Shown piece after piece: positions 15,987 to 25,150 of a stretch of DNA of 33,168 bases. The notes below the pieces were generated by a model. The model was given only the letters and a program-made list of their open reading frames with translations, searched no databases and had not been told where the DNA came from. The stretch covers positions 1 to 33,168 of the forward strand of contig NZ_LXEW01000025.1 of NCBI RefSeq assembly GCF_001655055.1, given 5' to 3'. Origin of the DNA: Providencia heimbachae ATCC 35613. GTDB taxonomy: Bacteria; Pseudomonadota; Gammaproteobacteria; Enterobacterales; Enterobacteriaceae. The first letter of the stretch is position 1. Every line of letters begins with the position of its first letter. The position numbers were made by a program, and so were the translations under genes.

Positions 15987-18900
15987 TATGCTTTCTCCTT
16001 TCCGCTCAGGGTCTGCTGATAGGCATCTTGCTCACCATCAAGCCAATCCACCTGTTTCATTTTGCGTACTACCACAAATTCATCGCGATTCGAGCCGACA
16101 GTGCCGTAGTAGTTGAAGCTGTATGCCAAATGGGCATAGCCACCAATCATATGAGTGGGTTTAGGGCAAACTCGCGTGACTGAGTTGTGGATCCCGCCTC
16201 GCTGGGCAGTAATTTCTGAGCCTGGTAGATTGATCAATCGTTCTTGTGCGTGATACATCATGATCATCCCATCAGGGATACGCTGACTCACAATCGCTTT
16301 TGCCGTTAACGCACCGTTGCTGTTAAATGCCTCAATCCAATCATTGTCTTCAACACCTAATTGACGCGCATCCTCTTCACTTAACCAGACCACAGGTCCA
16401 CCGCGTCCAAGAGTTAACATCAACAAGTTATCGCTATAAGTTGAGTGGATACCCCATTTTTGGTGCGGTGTTAAGAAGTTCAGCGCTTTCTCAGGGAAAC
16501 CATTCGGTTTCTTACCCATTAGGGGTTGCGCCGCTCGGGTATCGATCGGCGGGCGATAGACCACTAAACTCTCCCCAAAGGCTCTCATCCATTCATGATC
16601 TTGGTACAGCTGCTGACGTCCACTCAAGGTACGCCAAGGGATCATCTCATGAACGTTGGTGTAGCAGGCGTTATAAGAAACATGTTCATCTTCTAATCCA
16701 GACCATGTTGGGCTTGAGATAATTTTGCGCGGCTGAGCCACGATGTCGCGAAAACGAATTTTTTCGTCTTCTTTATTACGGGCAAGGTGAGTATGATCGC
16801 GTCCGGTAATTTTCCCTAACGCATCCCAAGCTTTAACGGCCACTTGACCATTGGTTTCAGGCGCGAGTGTTAAAATAACTTCGGCGGCATCGATCGCCGT
16901 TTCAATTTTTGGTCGCCCTTCATTCGCGCCACTTGGTTGGGTTTTATTCAATTTTTTCAGGAAGTCGATTTCATCCTGCGTATTCCAATTGATCCCTTTA
17001 CCACCATTCCCCAGCTTGTCCATAAGTGGTCCAAGCGAAGTAAAACGTGCGTAAGTCGCAGGGTAGTCACGTTCTACACAAATAATATGCGGTGCAGTTT
17101 TACCCGGTATTAACTCACATTGGCCTTTTTTCCAATCGCGCACATCAAAAGGCTGTGCCATTTCCGCGGCGCTATCGTGTTGGATCGGTAATGTCACTAC
17201 ATCAGTTTCTTTACCCAAATGCCCAACGCTGACTTCAGAAAAGGCTTTGGCGATCCCTTTATAAATTTCCCAGTCGCTTTTGGATTCCCAAGCAGGATCA
17301 ACTGCGGCAGACAATGGATGAATAAATGGATGCATATCCGAGGTATTCATATCATCTTTTTCATACCATGTAGCGGTCGGTAAAATCACATCAGAAAACA
17401 GGCAAGTACTGGACATTCTAAAGTCGAGCGTGACGACTAAATCCACTTTTCCTTCCGCAGCCTTGTTTGCCCATTCAACTTCCTCTGGTTTTACACCACC
17501 CTGCTGACCTAAATCGGTGCCTTGAATACCGTTTTCAGTTCCCAGCAAATATTTCAGTAAATACTCATGACCTTTACCCGCAGAGCCTAATAAATTCGAA
17601 CGCCAAATAAATAAGTTACGAGGGAAATTTTGTGGGCTATCAGGCTGTTCTGCTGCAAAGCGAATATTACCTTCTTTCAATTGCTTAACGGTATAATCAA
17701 CTGGTGACATACCTTCACTTTCGGCTTGCTTAGCAATATTAAGCGGGTTCACATTTAACTGTGGTGCAGAAGGTAACCAACCCATACGCTCTGCCCGTAC
17801 ATTCAGATCAACAAGGCTACCGGTAAAGGCTTTTTTGTCCGCCAGCGGCGACAATAATTCCTCAGTACTCACCGTTTCATAGCGCCATTGGCTTGAATGG
17901 TTATAGAAAAATGAAGTACTGTTCATATGACGTGGTGGACGTTGCCAGTCAAGTGCAAAGGCGAGTGGCGACCATCCGGTTTGTGGACGCAGTTTTTCTT
18001 GTCCTACGTAATGCGACCAGCCACCACCACTTTGCCCAACACAACCACAGAAAATCAGCATGTTGATAATGGCACGGTAAGTCATATCCATATGATACCA
18101 GTGGTTAATCCCTGCCCCCACAATCACCATTGAACGACCATGGGTTTTCTCTGCGGTATCGGCAAATTCACGGGCAATACGAATGATATTTTGACGACTG
18201 ACGCCAGTGACTTTTTCAGCCCAAGCAGGTGAATAAGCTTTCATATCATCGTAATCAACCGCACAGTTTTCATCACCAAAGCCGCGATCAATACCATAGT
18301 TAGCTAACATTAAGTCATACACGCTCGTGATTAATGTTTCACTACCATCGGCTAATTGGATACGTTTAGCGGGTAATTTGTGCAGTAAAATATCTTTTAA
18401 TTCAACGCTCTGAAAATGTTCACTTTCTAAGCCACCAAAATACGGGAAGCCAACTTCAACAAATTCATCGTGATTATTGGCAAGGCTCAACTGCATTTTA
18501 ATTTCGTGGGCATCAAGACCCGCACGCGGCTCTAAATTCCATTTTTGACTTGCATCCCAACGGAAGCCCATTGAACCTTGTGGCGCACACAAGTTACCTG
18601 TTTCTTCATCAATTGCGACTGTTTTCCACTCGGCATTTTTCTCTTCACCGAGTGAATCATTTAAATCAGCGGCACGTAGCATACGACCTGCAACATAAGA
18701 ACCGTCTTCCCGTTTATCCAACATCACCAACATCGGCATATCGGTGTAAGTGCGGATATATTCACGGAAATATTCAGCTTCACGCTTAACGTGGAATTCA
18801 TTGAGGATCACATGTCCCATCGCCATCGCCATCGCGCTATCGGTGCCTTGTTTTGGATTTAACCAGTGATCACAAAGCTTAGCGATTTCTGCATAATCAG

Positions 18901-19747
18901 GGGTAACAGCAACCGTTTTGGTCCCTTTATAACGAACTTCGGTAAAGAAATGCGCATCAGGTGTACGTGTCTGTGGAACGTTTGAACCCCATGCGATAAT
19001 GTAAGACGAGTTATACCAATCCGCGGATTCAGGTACGTCAGTCTGCTCACCCCATGTCATCGGCGATGCCGGTGGTAAGTCACAATACCAATCATAGAAG
19101 CTCAGACAAGCACCGCCAATCAACGATAAATAGCGTGCACCAGAGGCATAAGAAACCATCGACATTGCGGGAATAGGCGAAAAGCCAACGATACGGTCTG
19201 GACCAAATTCTTTGATGGTCGCAACGTTAGCCGCTGCAATTAGCTCATTGATTTCTTGCCAGCTAGAACGCACAAAACCACCACGACCACGGGCTTGCTT
19301 GTAGCTTTGTGCTTTTTGTGGGTCGCTAATAATCGAAAGCCATGCTGAAACCGGATCTTGATGTTCCGCTTTTGCATCACGCCACAACTTGAGTAAGCGC
19401 TTACGCATCATTGGGTATTTCACCCGATTCGCGCTATAGAGATACCATGAATAGCTCGCACCACGAGGACAACCTCTTGGTTCATGGTCTGGTAAATCAG
19501 GGCGGGTACGTGGGTAGTCAGTTTGCTGCGTTTCCCATGTCACTAAGCCATTTTTGACATAAATTTTCCAGCTACATGAGCCTGTACAGTTCACACCGTG
19601 GGTTGAGCGCACAACTTTATCGTGCTGCCAACGACTACGATAACCATCTTCCCAATCACGGTTCACGTCAAGTTCTTGGCCGTGATCCCCTGAGAATGTG
19701 TCACCGAGCTGCTTAAAATAACGAAATCTGTCTAGAAACTTGCTCAT
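15986..19747 (-). CDS. narG: Respiratory nitrate reductase 1, alpha subunit (molybdenum)
   Basis: Catalytic subunit reducing nitrate to nitrite at a Mo-bisMGD centre on the cytoplasmic face of the inner membrane. 1253 residues, against 1247 in E. coli. The start MSKFLDRFRYFKQ matches E. coli NarG. An in-frame TTG 15 bases upstream (19762) overlaps the GGAGG ribosome site, so the ATG at 19747 is used here. The FS0 cluster ligands are seen as His50, Cys54, Cys58 (STHGVNCTGSCSW) and Cys93 (RGCPRG). SFYDWYCDLPPASPMTWGEQ contains the aspartate that ligates molybdenum. The C-terminal SFNYYGTVGSNRDEFVVVRK is typical. It follows narK by 69 bp with no FNR-like site between. Confidence 0.98.
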   Translation of the reverse strand: MSKFLDRFRYFKQLGDTFSGDHGQELDVNRDWEDGYRSRWQHDKVVRSTHGVNCTGSCSWKIYVKNGLVTWETQQTDYPRTRPDLPDHEPRGCPRGASYSWYLYSANRVKYPMMRKRLLKLWRDAKAEHQDPVSAWLSIISDPQKAQSYKQARGRGGFVRSSWQEINELIAAANVATIKEFGPDRIVGFSPIPAMSMVSYASGARYLSLIGGACLSFYDWYCDLPPASPMTWGEQTDVPESADWYNSSYIIAWGSNVPQTRTPDAHFFTEVRYKGTKTVAVTPDYAEIAKLCDHWLNPKQGTDSAMAMAMGHVILNEFHVKREAEYFREYIRTYTDMPMLVMLDKREDGSYVAGRMLRAADLNDSLGEEKNAEWKTVAIDEETGNLCAPQGSMGFRWDASQKWNLEPRAGLDAHEIKMQLSLANNHDEFVEVGFPYFGGLESEHFQSVELKDILLHKLPAKRIQLADGSETLITSVYDLMLANYGIDRGFGDENCAVDYDDMKAYSPAWAEKVTGVSRQNIIRIAREFADTAEKTHGRSMVIVGAGINHWYHMDMTYRAIINMLIFCGCVGQSGGGWSHYVGQEKLRPQTGWSPLAFALDWQRPPRHMNSTSFFYNHSSQWRYETVSTEELLSPLADKKAFTGSLVDLNVRAERMGWLPSAPQLNVNPLNIAKQAESEGMSPVDYTVKQLKEGNIRFAAEQPDSPQNFPRNLFIWRSNLLGSAGKGHEYLLKYLLGTENGIQGTDLGQQGGVKPEEVEWANKAAEGKVDLVVTLDFRMSSTCLFSDVILPTATWYEKDDMNTSDMHPFIHPLSAAVDPAWESKSDWEIYKGIAKAFSEVSVGHLGKETDVVTLPIQHDSAAEMAQPFDVRDWKKGQCELIPGKTAPHIICVERDYPATYARFTSLGPLMDKLGNGGKGINWNTQDEIDFLKKLNKTQPSGANEGRPKIETAIDAAEVILTLAPETNGQVAVKAWDALGKITGRDHTHLARNKEDEKIRFRDIVAQPRKIISSPTWSGLEDEHVSYNACYTNVHEMIPWRTLSGRQQLYQDHEWMRAFGESLVVYRPPIDTRAAQPLMGKKPNGFPEKALNFLTPHQKWGIHSTYSDNLLMLTLGRGGPVVWLSEEDARQLGVEDNDWIEAFNSNGALTAKAIVSQRIPDGMIMMYHAQERLINLPGSEITAQRGGIHNSVTRVCPKPTHMIGGYAHLAYSFNYYGTVGSNRDEFVVVRKMKQVDWLDGEQDAYQQTLSGKEKA

Positions 19748-19766
19748 TCGGATTGCCTCCAAAGAG

Positions 19767-19783
19767 ACGGCGACTGGCGCCGT
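19767..19783 (-). other. Hairpin in the narK-narG intercistronic gap
   Basis: On the minus strand ACGGCG-CCAGT-CGCCGT is a perfect 6-bp GC-rich stem with a 5-nt loop, ending about 20 nt before the narG start and just before its GGAGG. No T-run follows, so it is not a terminator. It may set relative narK and narG mRNA levels through processing or stability. Confidence 0.5.
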
Positions 19784-19816
19784 ACATTGCTTAAAATGTA
19801 TCTTTATTGGTTGTTA

Positions 19817-21214
19817 TTATTTGTGTTTACGTCCGTACACCAGCCACGTGATAAACACACAAGAGATATAGAACACAAAGAAAACTTTCATTGCATCCGC
19901 GGGCGACCCTGTCAGTGTTAAGGATGTCCCAAATGCTTTTGGAATAAAGAAGCCACCAATGGCACCAATGGCCGAGATAAAACCTAACGCAGCGGCACTT
20001 TCTGTCACGGCTCTTTTCTGTGCATCTTGTTCAGAAACCCCTTCTGACAACGCTTTGTCTATGGTCAATTTACGAAATACCACGGCTATCATTTGGAACG
20101 TTGAACCACTACCTAATCCCGCTGTTAAAAACAGCACCATGAATACACCGTAAAATGCGATAAATGAGCCACCTTGTCCTTGCTCAGGTAAAGTAAAAAA
20201 CAGCAGACCAGAAAAAACAGTCATCACAATAAAGTTCAAGACAGTCACTTTCACACCACCAAAGCGGTCAGATAACATGCCACCGGCAGGGCGAGCTAAA
20301 GCCCCAAGTAACGGTCCGAAGAAGGCAAACTTTAAAATAATGACATCGGGAAATTGCGTTTTTGATAACATCGCAAACCCAGCGGAGAATCCGATAAAGG
20401 AGCCAAAAGTGGCAAGATACAAAAAGCTTAAAATCCACAGATGTCCACGTTTTAGGACAGGTAGCTGAGCGCGAAGAGAGGCTTTATTAGCGGCAAGGTC
20501 ATTCATACCAAACCAAGCCATCACAGTGAAGAACAGCAAAAAGGGTACCCAAATCCAAGCGGCATTTTCCAACCATAACGTCGAACCATCAGGCTGAACC
20601 GAACCTGTTCCCCCCATAAAGGTGAATACACCGACGCCAACAATAAATGGAGCGACTAATTGCATCACGCTCACCCCTAAATTACCGAGGCCACCATTTA
20701 AGCCGAGAGCGCCACCTTGGCGGGCTTTAGGGAAGAAAAAGCTAATATTGGCCATGCTTGATGCGAAGTTCGCCCCAGCAAAACCACATAGTAAAGAAAT
20801 AATAACGAATATTTGATAAGACGTTGTTGAGTCTTGAATTGCATAACCCAACCATATACAAGGAATAATCAGAAAGACGGTACTTATTGCCGTCCAACGA
20901 CGACCACCGAAAATAGGAATAACAAAAGAATAAGGTACACGTAATAATGCACCTGAAACGGAAGGAAGTGCAGTTAATAAAAATAATTGATCTGTTGTAA
21001 AATTAAATCCCACTTTATTTAAATTAACCGCTACTGCACTAAATAACATCCATACACAGAAGGCTAATAACAAACAAGGAACTGAAATCCAAAGATTACG
21101 GCTTGCTATTTTCTGCCCTGATTGTTGCCAAAATTGTGGATCTTCAGGACGCCAATCTTGAATAACGCCATTTGACTGCCCTGTCGATATATTTAAATTA
21201 TCTCGTTGAGACAT
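19817..21214 (-). CDS. narK: Nitrate/nitrite transporter
   Basis: MFS nitrate/nitrite porter of the inner membrane that imports nitrate and exports nitrite during nitrate respiration. 465 residues, against 463 in E. coli. Substrate-binding arginines are visible at Arg92 (GALLRVPYSF) and near residue 307 (GALARPAGGML). The two Gly-rich nitrate signatures are present (FASSMANISFFFP with GGLGNLGVSVMQ, and GLGSGSTFQMIAVVF). GGGGTGA lies 6 nt before the ATG. It is the first gene of the nar unit. In E. coli narK has its own operon; here it directly leads narGHJI. Confidence 0.96.
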   Translation of the reverse strand: MSQRDNLNISTGQSNGVIQDWRPEDPQFWQQSGQKIASRNLWISVPCLLLAFCVWMLFSAVAVNLNKVGFNFTTDQLFLLTALPSVSGALLRVPYSFVIPIFGGRRWTAISTVFLIIPCIWLGYAIQDSTTSYQIFVIISLLCGFAGANFASSMANISFFFPKARQGGALGLNGGLGNLGVSVMQLVAPFIVGVGVFTFMGGTGSVQPDGSTLWLENAAWIWVPFLLFFTVMAWFGMNDLAANKASLRAQLPVLKRGHLWILSFLYLATFGSFIGFSAGFAMLSKTQFPDVIILKFAFFGPLLGALARPAGGMLSDRFGGVKVTVLNFIVMTVFSGLLFFTLPEQGQGGSFIAFYGVFMVLFLTAGLGSGSTFQMIAVVFRKLTIDKALSEGVSEQDAQKRAVTESAAALGFISAIGAIGGFFIPKAFGTSLTLTGSPADAMKVFFVFYISCVFITWLVYGRKHK

Positions 21215-21276
21215 AAATCACCCCGATAAATATCATTGTTCTCAGGGCAGTTTGTGACTATTTAGTGACCACGATG

Positions 21277-21290
21277 CTGATCTATATCAA
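21277..21290. promoter_or_regulatory. FNR-like binding site upstream of narK
   Basis: CTGATCTATATCAA matches the FNR consensus TTGAT-N4-ATCAA with one mismatch. It is centred about 70 bp upstream of the narK ATG, which is compatible with an activating site for narK transcription. FNR control of nar genes is established; this particular site is inferred. Confidence 0.65.
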
Positions 21291-21336
21291 GAGACATTCA
21301 TTTGAATTTTACGCTAAAACACTTACCACCCCATAG

Positions 21337-21453
21337 AGAGGTACGAGGAGTAATATCATGTAATGCATTGAATAAATTAAATTAAATTACAATTAATCAC
21401 GATATTTAGTCTCTAAAGTATCACGTTAAATAAGGGGTAGATATTTAGGAGTA
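21337..21453. promoter_or_regulatory. Four NarL-type heptamers between narK and narL
   Basis: Four matches to the NarL heptamer TACYYMT, all on the minus strand: AGAGGTA (21337-21343), AGGAGTA (21346-21352), AGGGGTA (21433-21439) and AGGAGTA (21447-21453), written as seen on the plus strand. They form two pairs about 100 bp apart, upstream of the FNR-like site when viewed from narK. A two-cluster arrangement resembles E. coli narG and narK control regions. About one match would be expected by chance in three such regions. Confidence 0.6.
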
Positions 21454-21565
21454 GTACTGAGGTGGCATATTTAATTATGCGTAATCCATTAACAATAGAA
21501 ACAGAGTAATTAATATACATCGATTTTCTCTTCGCCATCGCTTAATACACAGGAGTTATTTATTA

Positions 21566-22222
21566 ATGAAAACTCAAGATATCGCCATCGAGCAATCAAC
21601 TATTTTGCTAATTGACGATCACCCCATGCTAAGAAATGGTGTAAAACAGCTTATTAGTTTAGAACCAACACTTAGAGTCATTGGGGAAGCGGATGATGGT
21701 GCAACCGGAATTAAGATTGCAGAAGAATACGACCCTGATCTTATTCTACTCGACTTGAATATGCCGGGGATGAATGGATTTGAAACTCTTGATAAACTTA
21801 GGAAGCTCGAACTCTCTGGTCGCATTATTCTTTTTACTGTATCTAATTTTAGTGAAGATTTAATTAATGCATTAAAAAGAGGAGCCGATGGCTATTTATT
21901 AAAAGACATGGAACCTGAAAAATTAATTACCGCACTAACAGAAGCAGCAAGTGGCAAGATGGTTGTCAGCCCGGCTCTCACTTCCGTGCTGGCTGAATCG
22001 CTCAGAAATAGCCGACCTAACAATGATAATAACCTTTCCGGCTTAACACCGAGAGAATCTGATATTTTAGATCTTATCTCTCAAGGGCTATCAAATAAGA
22101 TGATTGCCAATAAATTACAAATAACTGAAAGCACCGTTAAGGTACATGTAAAACACTTATTGAAAAAACTAAATCTAAAATCTCGAGTAGAAGCCGCAAT
22201 ATGGGTATTACAACAAAAATAG
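21566..22222 (+). CDS. narL: Nitrate/nitrite response regulator NarL
   Basis: Two-component response regulator that activates nar genes when nitrate is present. 218 residues, against 216 in E. coli. Receiver domain: [19 protein letters not shown], with phospho-acceptor Asp63 in LLDLNMPG (Asp59 in E. coli, offset by four extra N-terminal residues). C-terminal LuxR-type [22 protein letters not shown] and [28 protein letters not shown] precedes the ATG. It is divergent from narK. In E. coli narL follows narX, the sensor kinase; no narX lies on either side here. NarP is a paralogue, but the residues match NarL better. Confidence 0.92.
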   Translation: MKTQDIAIEQSTILLIDDHPMLRNGVKQLISLEPTLRVIGEADDGATGIKIAEEYDPDLILLDLNMPGMNGFETLDKLRKLELSGRIILFTVSNFSEDLINALKRGADGYLLKDMEPEKLITALTEAASGKMVVSPALTSVLAESLRNSRPNNDNNLSGLTPRESDILDLISQGLSNKMIANKLQITESTVKVHVKHLLKKLNLKSRVEAAIWVLQQK

Positions 22223-22567
22223 CGTATTTTTCAGCGCCTCCGTTATCTTATTTCAATAATAACGGGAGGCTAATAAAAAAAATTTTTAGGTTAATGCATC
22301 TAACCAAGGCTGCTGTTTAGGGTATCGTCGCCTATAACCATAAACAGACACTGTGGCAAATAAAGTAGTGAGTGAGCCTCAGTAACAACATATTTTACTT
22401 AGCATATAAATCACTCAAACTTTGCAACAGTTCTATTTTTTCTCAATGGTATTTAGACCTAAAAATTGAGATATCGGTTTTGTGACGGTTTAATCACCAG
22501 ATAACTGACTTTTGTTACTTGAGCTTAATTTTAACTTTGAATATATGATTCAATAGTGAGTGACATC
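22223..22567 (+). terminator. narL terminator and gene-free spacer
   Basis: GCCTCCGTTAT (22236-22246) pairs with ATAACGGGAGGC (22259-22270) with a one-base bulge; a short T-run (22282-22286) follows after an A-rich stretch, so this is a moderate terminator for narL. The rest of the 345 bp, up to the convergent carboxymuconolactone-decarboxylase-like gene, holds no ORF or clear site that I can support. Confidence 0.55.
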
Positions 22568-23323
22568 TTATTTTTTTAAAATTTGTGAAAGTGCAGCCTG
22601 AGTACGATCAGCACTTTCGATACTCACTTGTTTAGCTAATACATCAATTAAGGTGCGTAATTGATTTTCAGTGAGCTTTATATTCATACCAATATTAATA
22701 TGGGCTTTTAATTGGGGCTCTGCACCATTAATCACCGCCAACATCGCTATTGTGGCAATTTCACGATCTTGCCAACTTAAATTATCTCGTGCAAAAATAT
22801 CGCCGAATAGGTGGGTCTTTAAATAGTTATCAATAGCGGGTGCAAAATCAAATAATTTACCACTTACGGGCTCTCCTGCTAATTTAGTTTGGTTGGCAGT
22901 ACCGAGTAATAATAATTCATTTCCCATTGGGATTGGCGCGCTGGGTGCTGGACCTTCCTTATCGTTAAGACCTTTTTGCTGACGTTCTTCCAATATTGAC
23001 ATGAAAATACCGAGAGCATTTATGCTGCGAGGAAACCCAGCATAAGCATAAACTTGTGTCAGAATTTCTTTAATTTCATTAATCGTTAGGCCAACATCCA
23101 GTCCATGATTTAACGCATTGTTGAGATGATGTAAATCACCCACGGCGGCAAAGGCGGCTATCGGAATAATAGCTTGTTGCTGTTGAGTGAGCAGTTGTGT
23201 TTGATTCATGGTAAACGCCTCTGTGTGTTGAGATGATCTAGCAGCTTGTATGAATGTCATCGGCATCAATATTGTGCCCAATGAAACATAAAAAATGATA
23301 TTAAAAAAATTTTTTCGAGACAT
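22568..23323 (-). CDS. Carboxymuconolactone-decarboxylase-family protein with signal peptide
   Basis: Member of the CMD/AhpD-like superfamily with two CMD-type halves in one chain. 251 residues from the preferred start. Seen: a basic start (SRKNFF), a hydrophobic stretch FFNIIFYVSLGTILMPMTFI and a likely cleavage near QAARSS, so the protein is probably exported. The first half has VYAYAGFPRSINALG; the second has REIATIAMLAVINGAEPQLKAHINIG. No AhpD CxxC motif is seen, so peroxidase-reductase activity is unlikely. An upstream ATG at 23341 is in frame; AGGGA 5 nt before 23323 favours the latter. It lies 351 bp after the alcohol dehydrogenase gene, same strand. The reaction is unknown. Confidence 0.75.
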   Translation of the reverse strand: MSRKNFFNIIFYVSLGTILMPMTFIQAARSSQHTEAFTMNQTQLLTQQQQAIIPIAAFAAVGDLHHLNNALNHGLDVGLTINEIKEILTQVYAYAGFPRSINALGIFMSILEERQQKGLNDKEGPAPSAPIPMGNELLLLGTANQTKLAGEPVSGKLFDFAPAIDNYLKTHLFGDIFARDNLSWQDREIATIAMLAVINGAEPQLKAHINIGMNIKLTENQLRTLIDVLAKQVSIESADRTQAALSQILKK

Positions 23324-23674
23324 TATTTCCCTATTATTCATTTCGATGAGCTTAATCCTAATAGGGTGTATCCGTAACTTTTTTCATCCAAATCATATGA
23401 TTACCCTCATCATTTTGTATGGTGAATACCCTATGTATCATTACCGTATCAGGTGAACAAGAAAAGAGCGGACTAATTTATACTGCCCCCGTAAAGACGT
23501 CTTGGACCAAATTGAGGCACAGAGGTCCCCGCTAGAATTGTTTTTTTGTGCACTAATAATGCTTGCAGTACCCACAGGGGCTACTAAATAGTACTGCCAT
23601 AAATAAATTCAATTTTATCAATAGCGTATTCATTGTGAGCCCCTTTTCGTGATAAATTTTTTACGTCGCTATAT
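23324..23674. other. Gene-free stretch with possible insertion-sequence remnant
   Basis: No ORF is supported here. At 23481-23508 the sequence TACTGCCCCCGTAAAG...GGACC resembles an IS3-type terminal repeat, from memory. TACTGCC recurs at 23592-23598, and GCAGTAC (23565-23571) with GTACTGC (23591-23597) forms a short inverted repeat. These bits suggest a decayed mobile end but do not define an element. Confidence 0.3.
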
Positions 23675-24844
23675 TCAGAAGCAATCTTCTAAAATATTTT
23701 GAATTTCTTCAGGTGTTATTTTTCGATACCCTTTGCCCAGAATAATAGTGGAGGCGGCAATTTTAGGCAGCATTTCTCGGGTTGCGCCCAGTGCTTTGAG
23801 CGAGGTTACGATACCACACTCTTTAATGAAGGCTTCTAATGCATCAATACCCTCAAGGGCGATTTGATCTTGAGTTTTTCCTTCAGTGGATATTCCCCAA
23901 ATTTGTGTCGCGAAGCGGACAAATTTCTCAATACCAAATTTATAAATTAAGCGGTAGTAGGGCAATGATATGGCAGCTAATCCCATACCGTGCGCGCAGT
24001 CAGTGTAAGCCCCTAGTTGATGCTCAATCATGTGCACTTGCCAATCTTGGGTCTTTGATAAGCCTGTAAGCGTATTCAGTGCCAGTGTGGCGTTCCACAT
24101 TAAATTACTTCTGGCTTCATAATTTGTCGGATTTTTCAGAGCTACACGTAAGTTATCGATAGACGATTTCAGTAAGCCCTCAATTAAATAATCACTTGTG
24201 TTAACACCTTGGTCGGAAAAATACTGCTCCATTAAATGCGACAGCGTATCGAATACGCCACTGAGCATTTGATATTGAGAAACGGTAAACGTATATTCCG
24301 GATTTAAAATTGAAAATTTAGGATAAACACTGGCAGGAAAAACGCGACCGCCCTTATATTTTGTCTCTTCATGCGTGATCACAGAACCCCCATTCATTTC
24401 AGAGCCGGTGCCTACCATGGTCAGAATTGAAGCGACGGGAACCACTTTATTATCCACATCCTGATATTCGACCCAGTATTTTTGAAATGGGTCTTGTCCT
24501 TCACAATAGGCGGAGACCGAGATACCTTTGGCACAATCGATCACAGAGCCGCCGCCGACAGCGAGAATAAGACTGACATCATGCTCACGAACGAGTTGGG
24601 CGCCTTCCATCATTTTTTGGTAAGTGGGATTTGGCATTACTCCGGATAGCTCGATGACTTTTTTACCTGCCGCGGCGAGAATGCTCATGATATCGTCATA
24701 AAGGCCATTGGATTTGATCGCATTGCGACCATATACCAACATCACGGTTTCACCATATTGAGTTAATTCGTTATCTAATTGAGTGAGTGAACTCTTACCG
24801 AAGTGGATAATCGTTGGATTGTAGTACGTAAAATCGAATTGCAT
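23675..24844 (-). CDS. Iron-containing alcohol dehydrogenase (YqhD/BDH type)
   Basis: NAD(P)H-dependent group III alcohol dehydrogenase, probably reducing toxic or short-chain aldehydes to alcohols in the cytosol. 389 residues. Start chosen at MQFDFTYYNPTIIHFGK because AAGGAT lies 6 nt before this ATG and related proteins begin here; an in-frame extension to 24937 looks non-homologous. Seen: AVGGGSVIDCAKG (nucleotide binding), LTMVGTGSEMNGGSVIT, SGVFDTLSHLMEQY and HMIEHQLGAYTDCAHGMGLA, which carry the Asp and His metal ligands. It is divergent from nothing but lies downstream of an AraC-type regulator on the same strand, an arrangement matching yqhC-yqhD of E. coli. I give no symbol because orthology to yqhD is unproven. 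Confidence 0.9.
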   Translation of the reverse strand: MQFDFTYYNPTIIHFGKSSLTQLDNELTQYGETVMLVYGRNAIKSNGLYDDIMSILAAAGKKVIELSGVMPNPTYQKMMEGAQLVREHDVSLILAVGGGSVIDCAKGISVSAYCEGQDPFQKYWVEYQDVDNKVVPVASILTMVGTGSEMNGGSVITHEETKYKGGRVFPASVYPKFSILNPEYTFTVSQYQMLSGVFDTLSHLMEQYFSDQGVNTSDYLIEGLLKSSIDNLRVALKNPTNYEARSNLMWNATLALNTLTGLSKTQDWQVHMIEHQLGAYTDCAHGMGLAAISLPYYRLIYKFGIEKFVRFATQIWGISTEGKTQDQIALEGIDALEAFIKECGIVTSLKALGATREMLPKIAASTIILGKGYRKITPEEIQNILEDCF

Positions 24845-25150
24845 TTTATTATCCTTGTTACAAGGTAAAGTGCGCAGACCCGATGGCGTGCAAACGCGCA
24901 CTTTTTTATACCTGCTAGATGAATTCAAAGAAGACACAACCAGACTAGAGTGTTCAGACAGGAAAAGAAATGTCTGATCCTCGCCAATTATTGCCTATTT
25001 TTCCAAAAATAAAATAAGGAGAATAGGAGTTGATGGTGTTACCTGAGAGGATAAAAAGATAAAAATCCCCTATTATCTTTTTAATAAAGTGGGATCTTGA
25101 ATTTTGGTGAGGTCAGCAGTATTTTCTCGTTTTACTTAGACGGTTCATTG
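24845..25150 (-). promoter_or_regulatory. Promoter region of iron alcohol dehydrogenase with araC terminator
   Basis: Within these 306 bp, TGGAAAAATAGGCAA (minus strand, 25005-24991) is identical over 15 bp to a site upstream of the cupin gene at 26304-26318, and resemblance continues for about 20 bp to 24971. It lies about 150 bp from the alcohol dehydrogenase start and is a likely operator for the AraC-type protein. A perfect 10-bp hairpin at 25053-25082 (AAAAAGATAA / TTATCTTTTT) is a probable terminator for the araC-like gene. Confidence 0.55.
25053..25082 (-). terminator. Terminator of araC-like gene
   Basis: AAAAAGATAA (25053-25062) and TTATCTTTTT (25073-25082) form a perfect 10-bp stem with loop AAATCCCCTA. 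On the minus strand the stem ends in a T-run. It lies about 70 bp beyond the stop of the AraC-type gene. Confidence 0.55.

Noticed and set aside
16327-16722. Long opposite-strand frames within narG and other nar genes
   Set aside because: They lie fully inside conserved genes, lack ribosome sites and have non-protein-like composition.
21370-21430. IHF site between the two NarL heptamer pairs
   Set aside because: The best match has two mismatches to the IHF consensus; AT-rich DNA gives such matches by chance.
23324-23341. Upstream ATG at 23341 as the start of the CMD-like gene
   Set aside because: No clear ribosome site precedes it, whereas AGGGA lies 5 nt before the ATG at 23323.
24845-24937. 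N-terminal extension of the iron alcohol dehydrogenase
   Set aside because: The 31 extra residues are unlike the family, and the ATG at 24844 has AAGGAT at good spacing.
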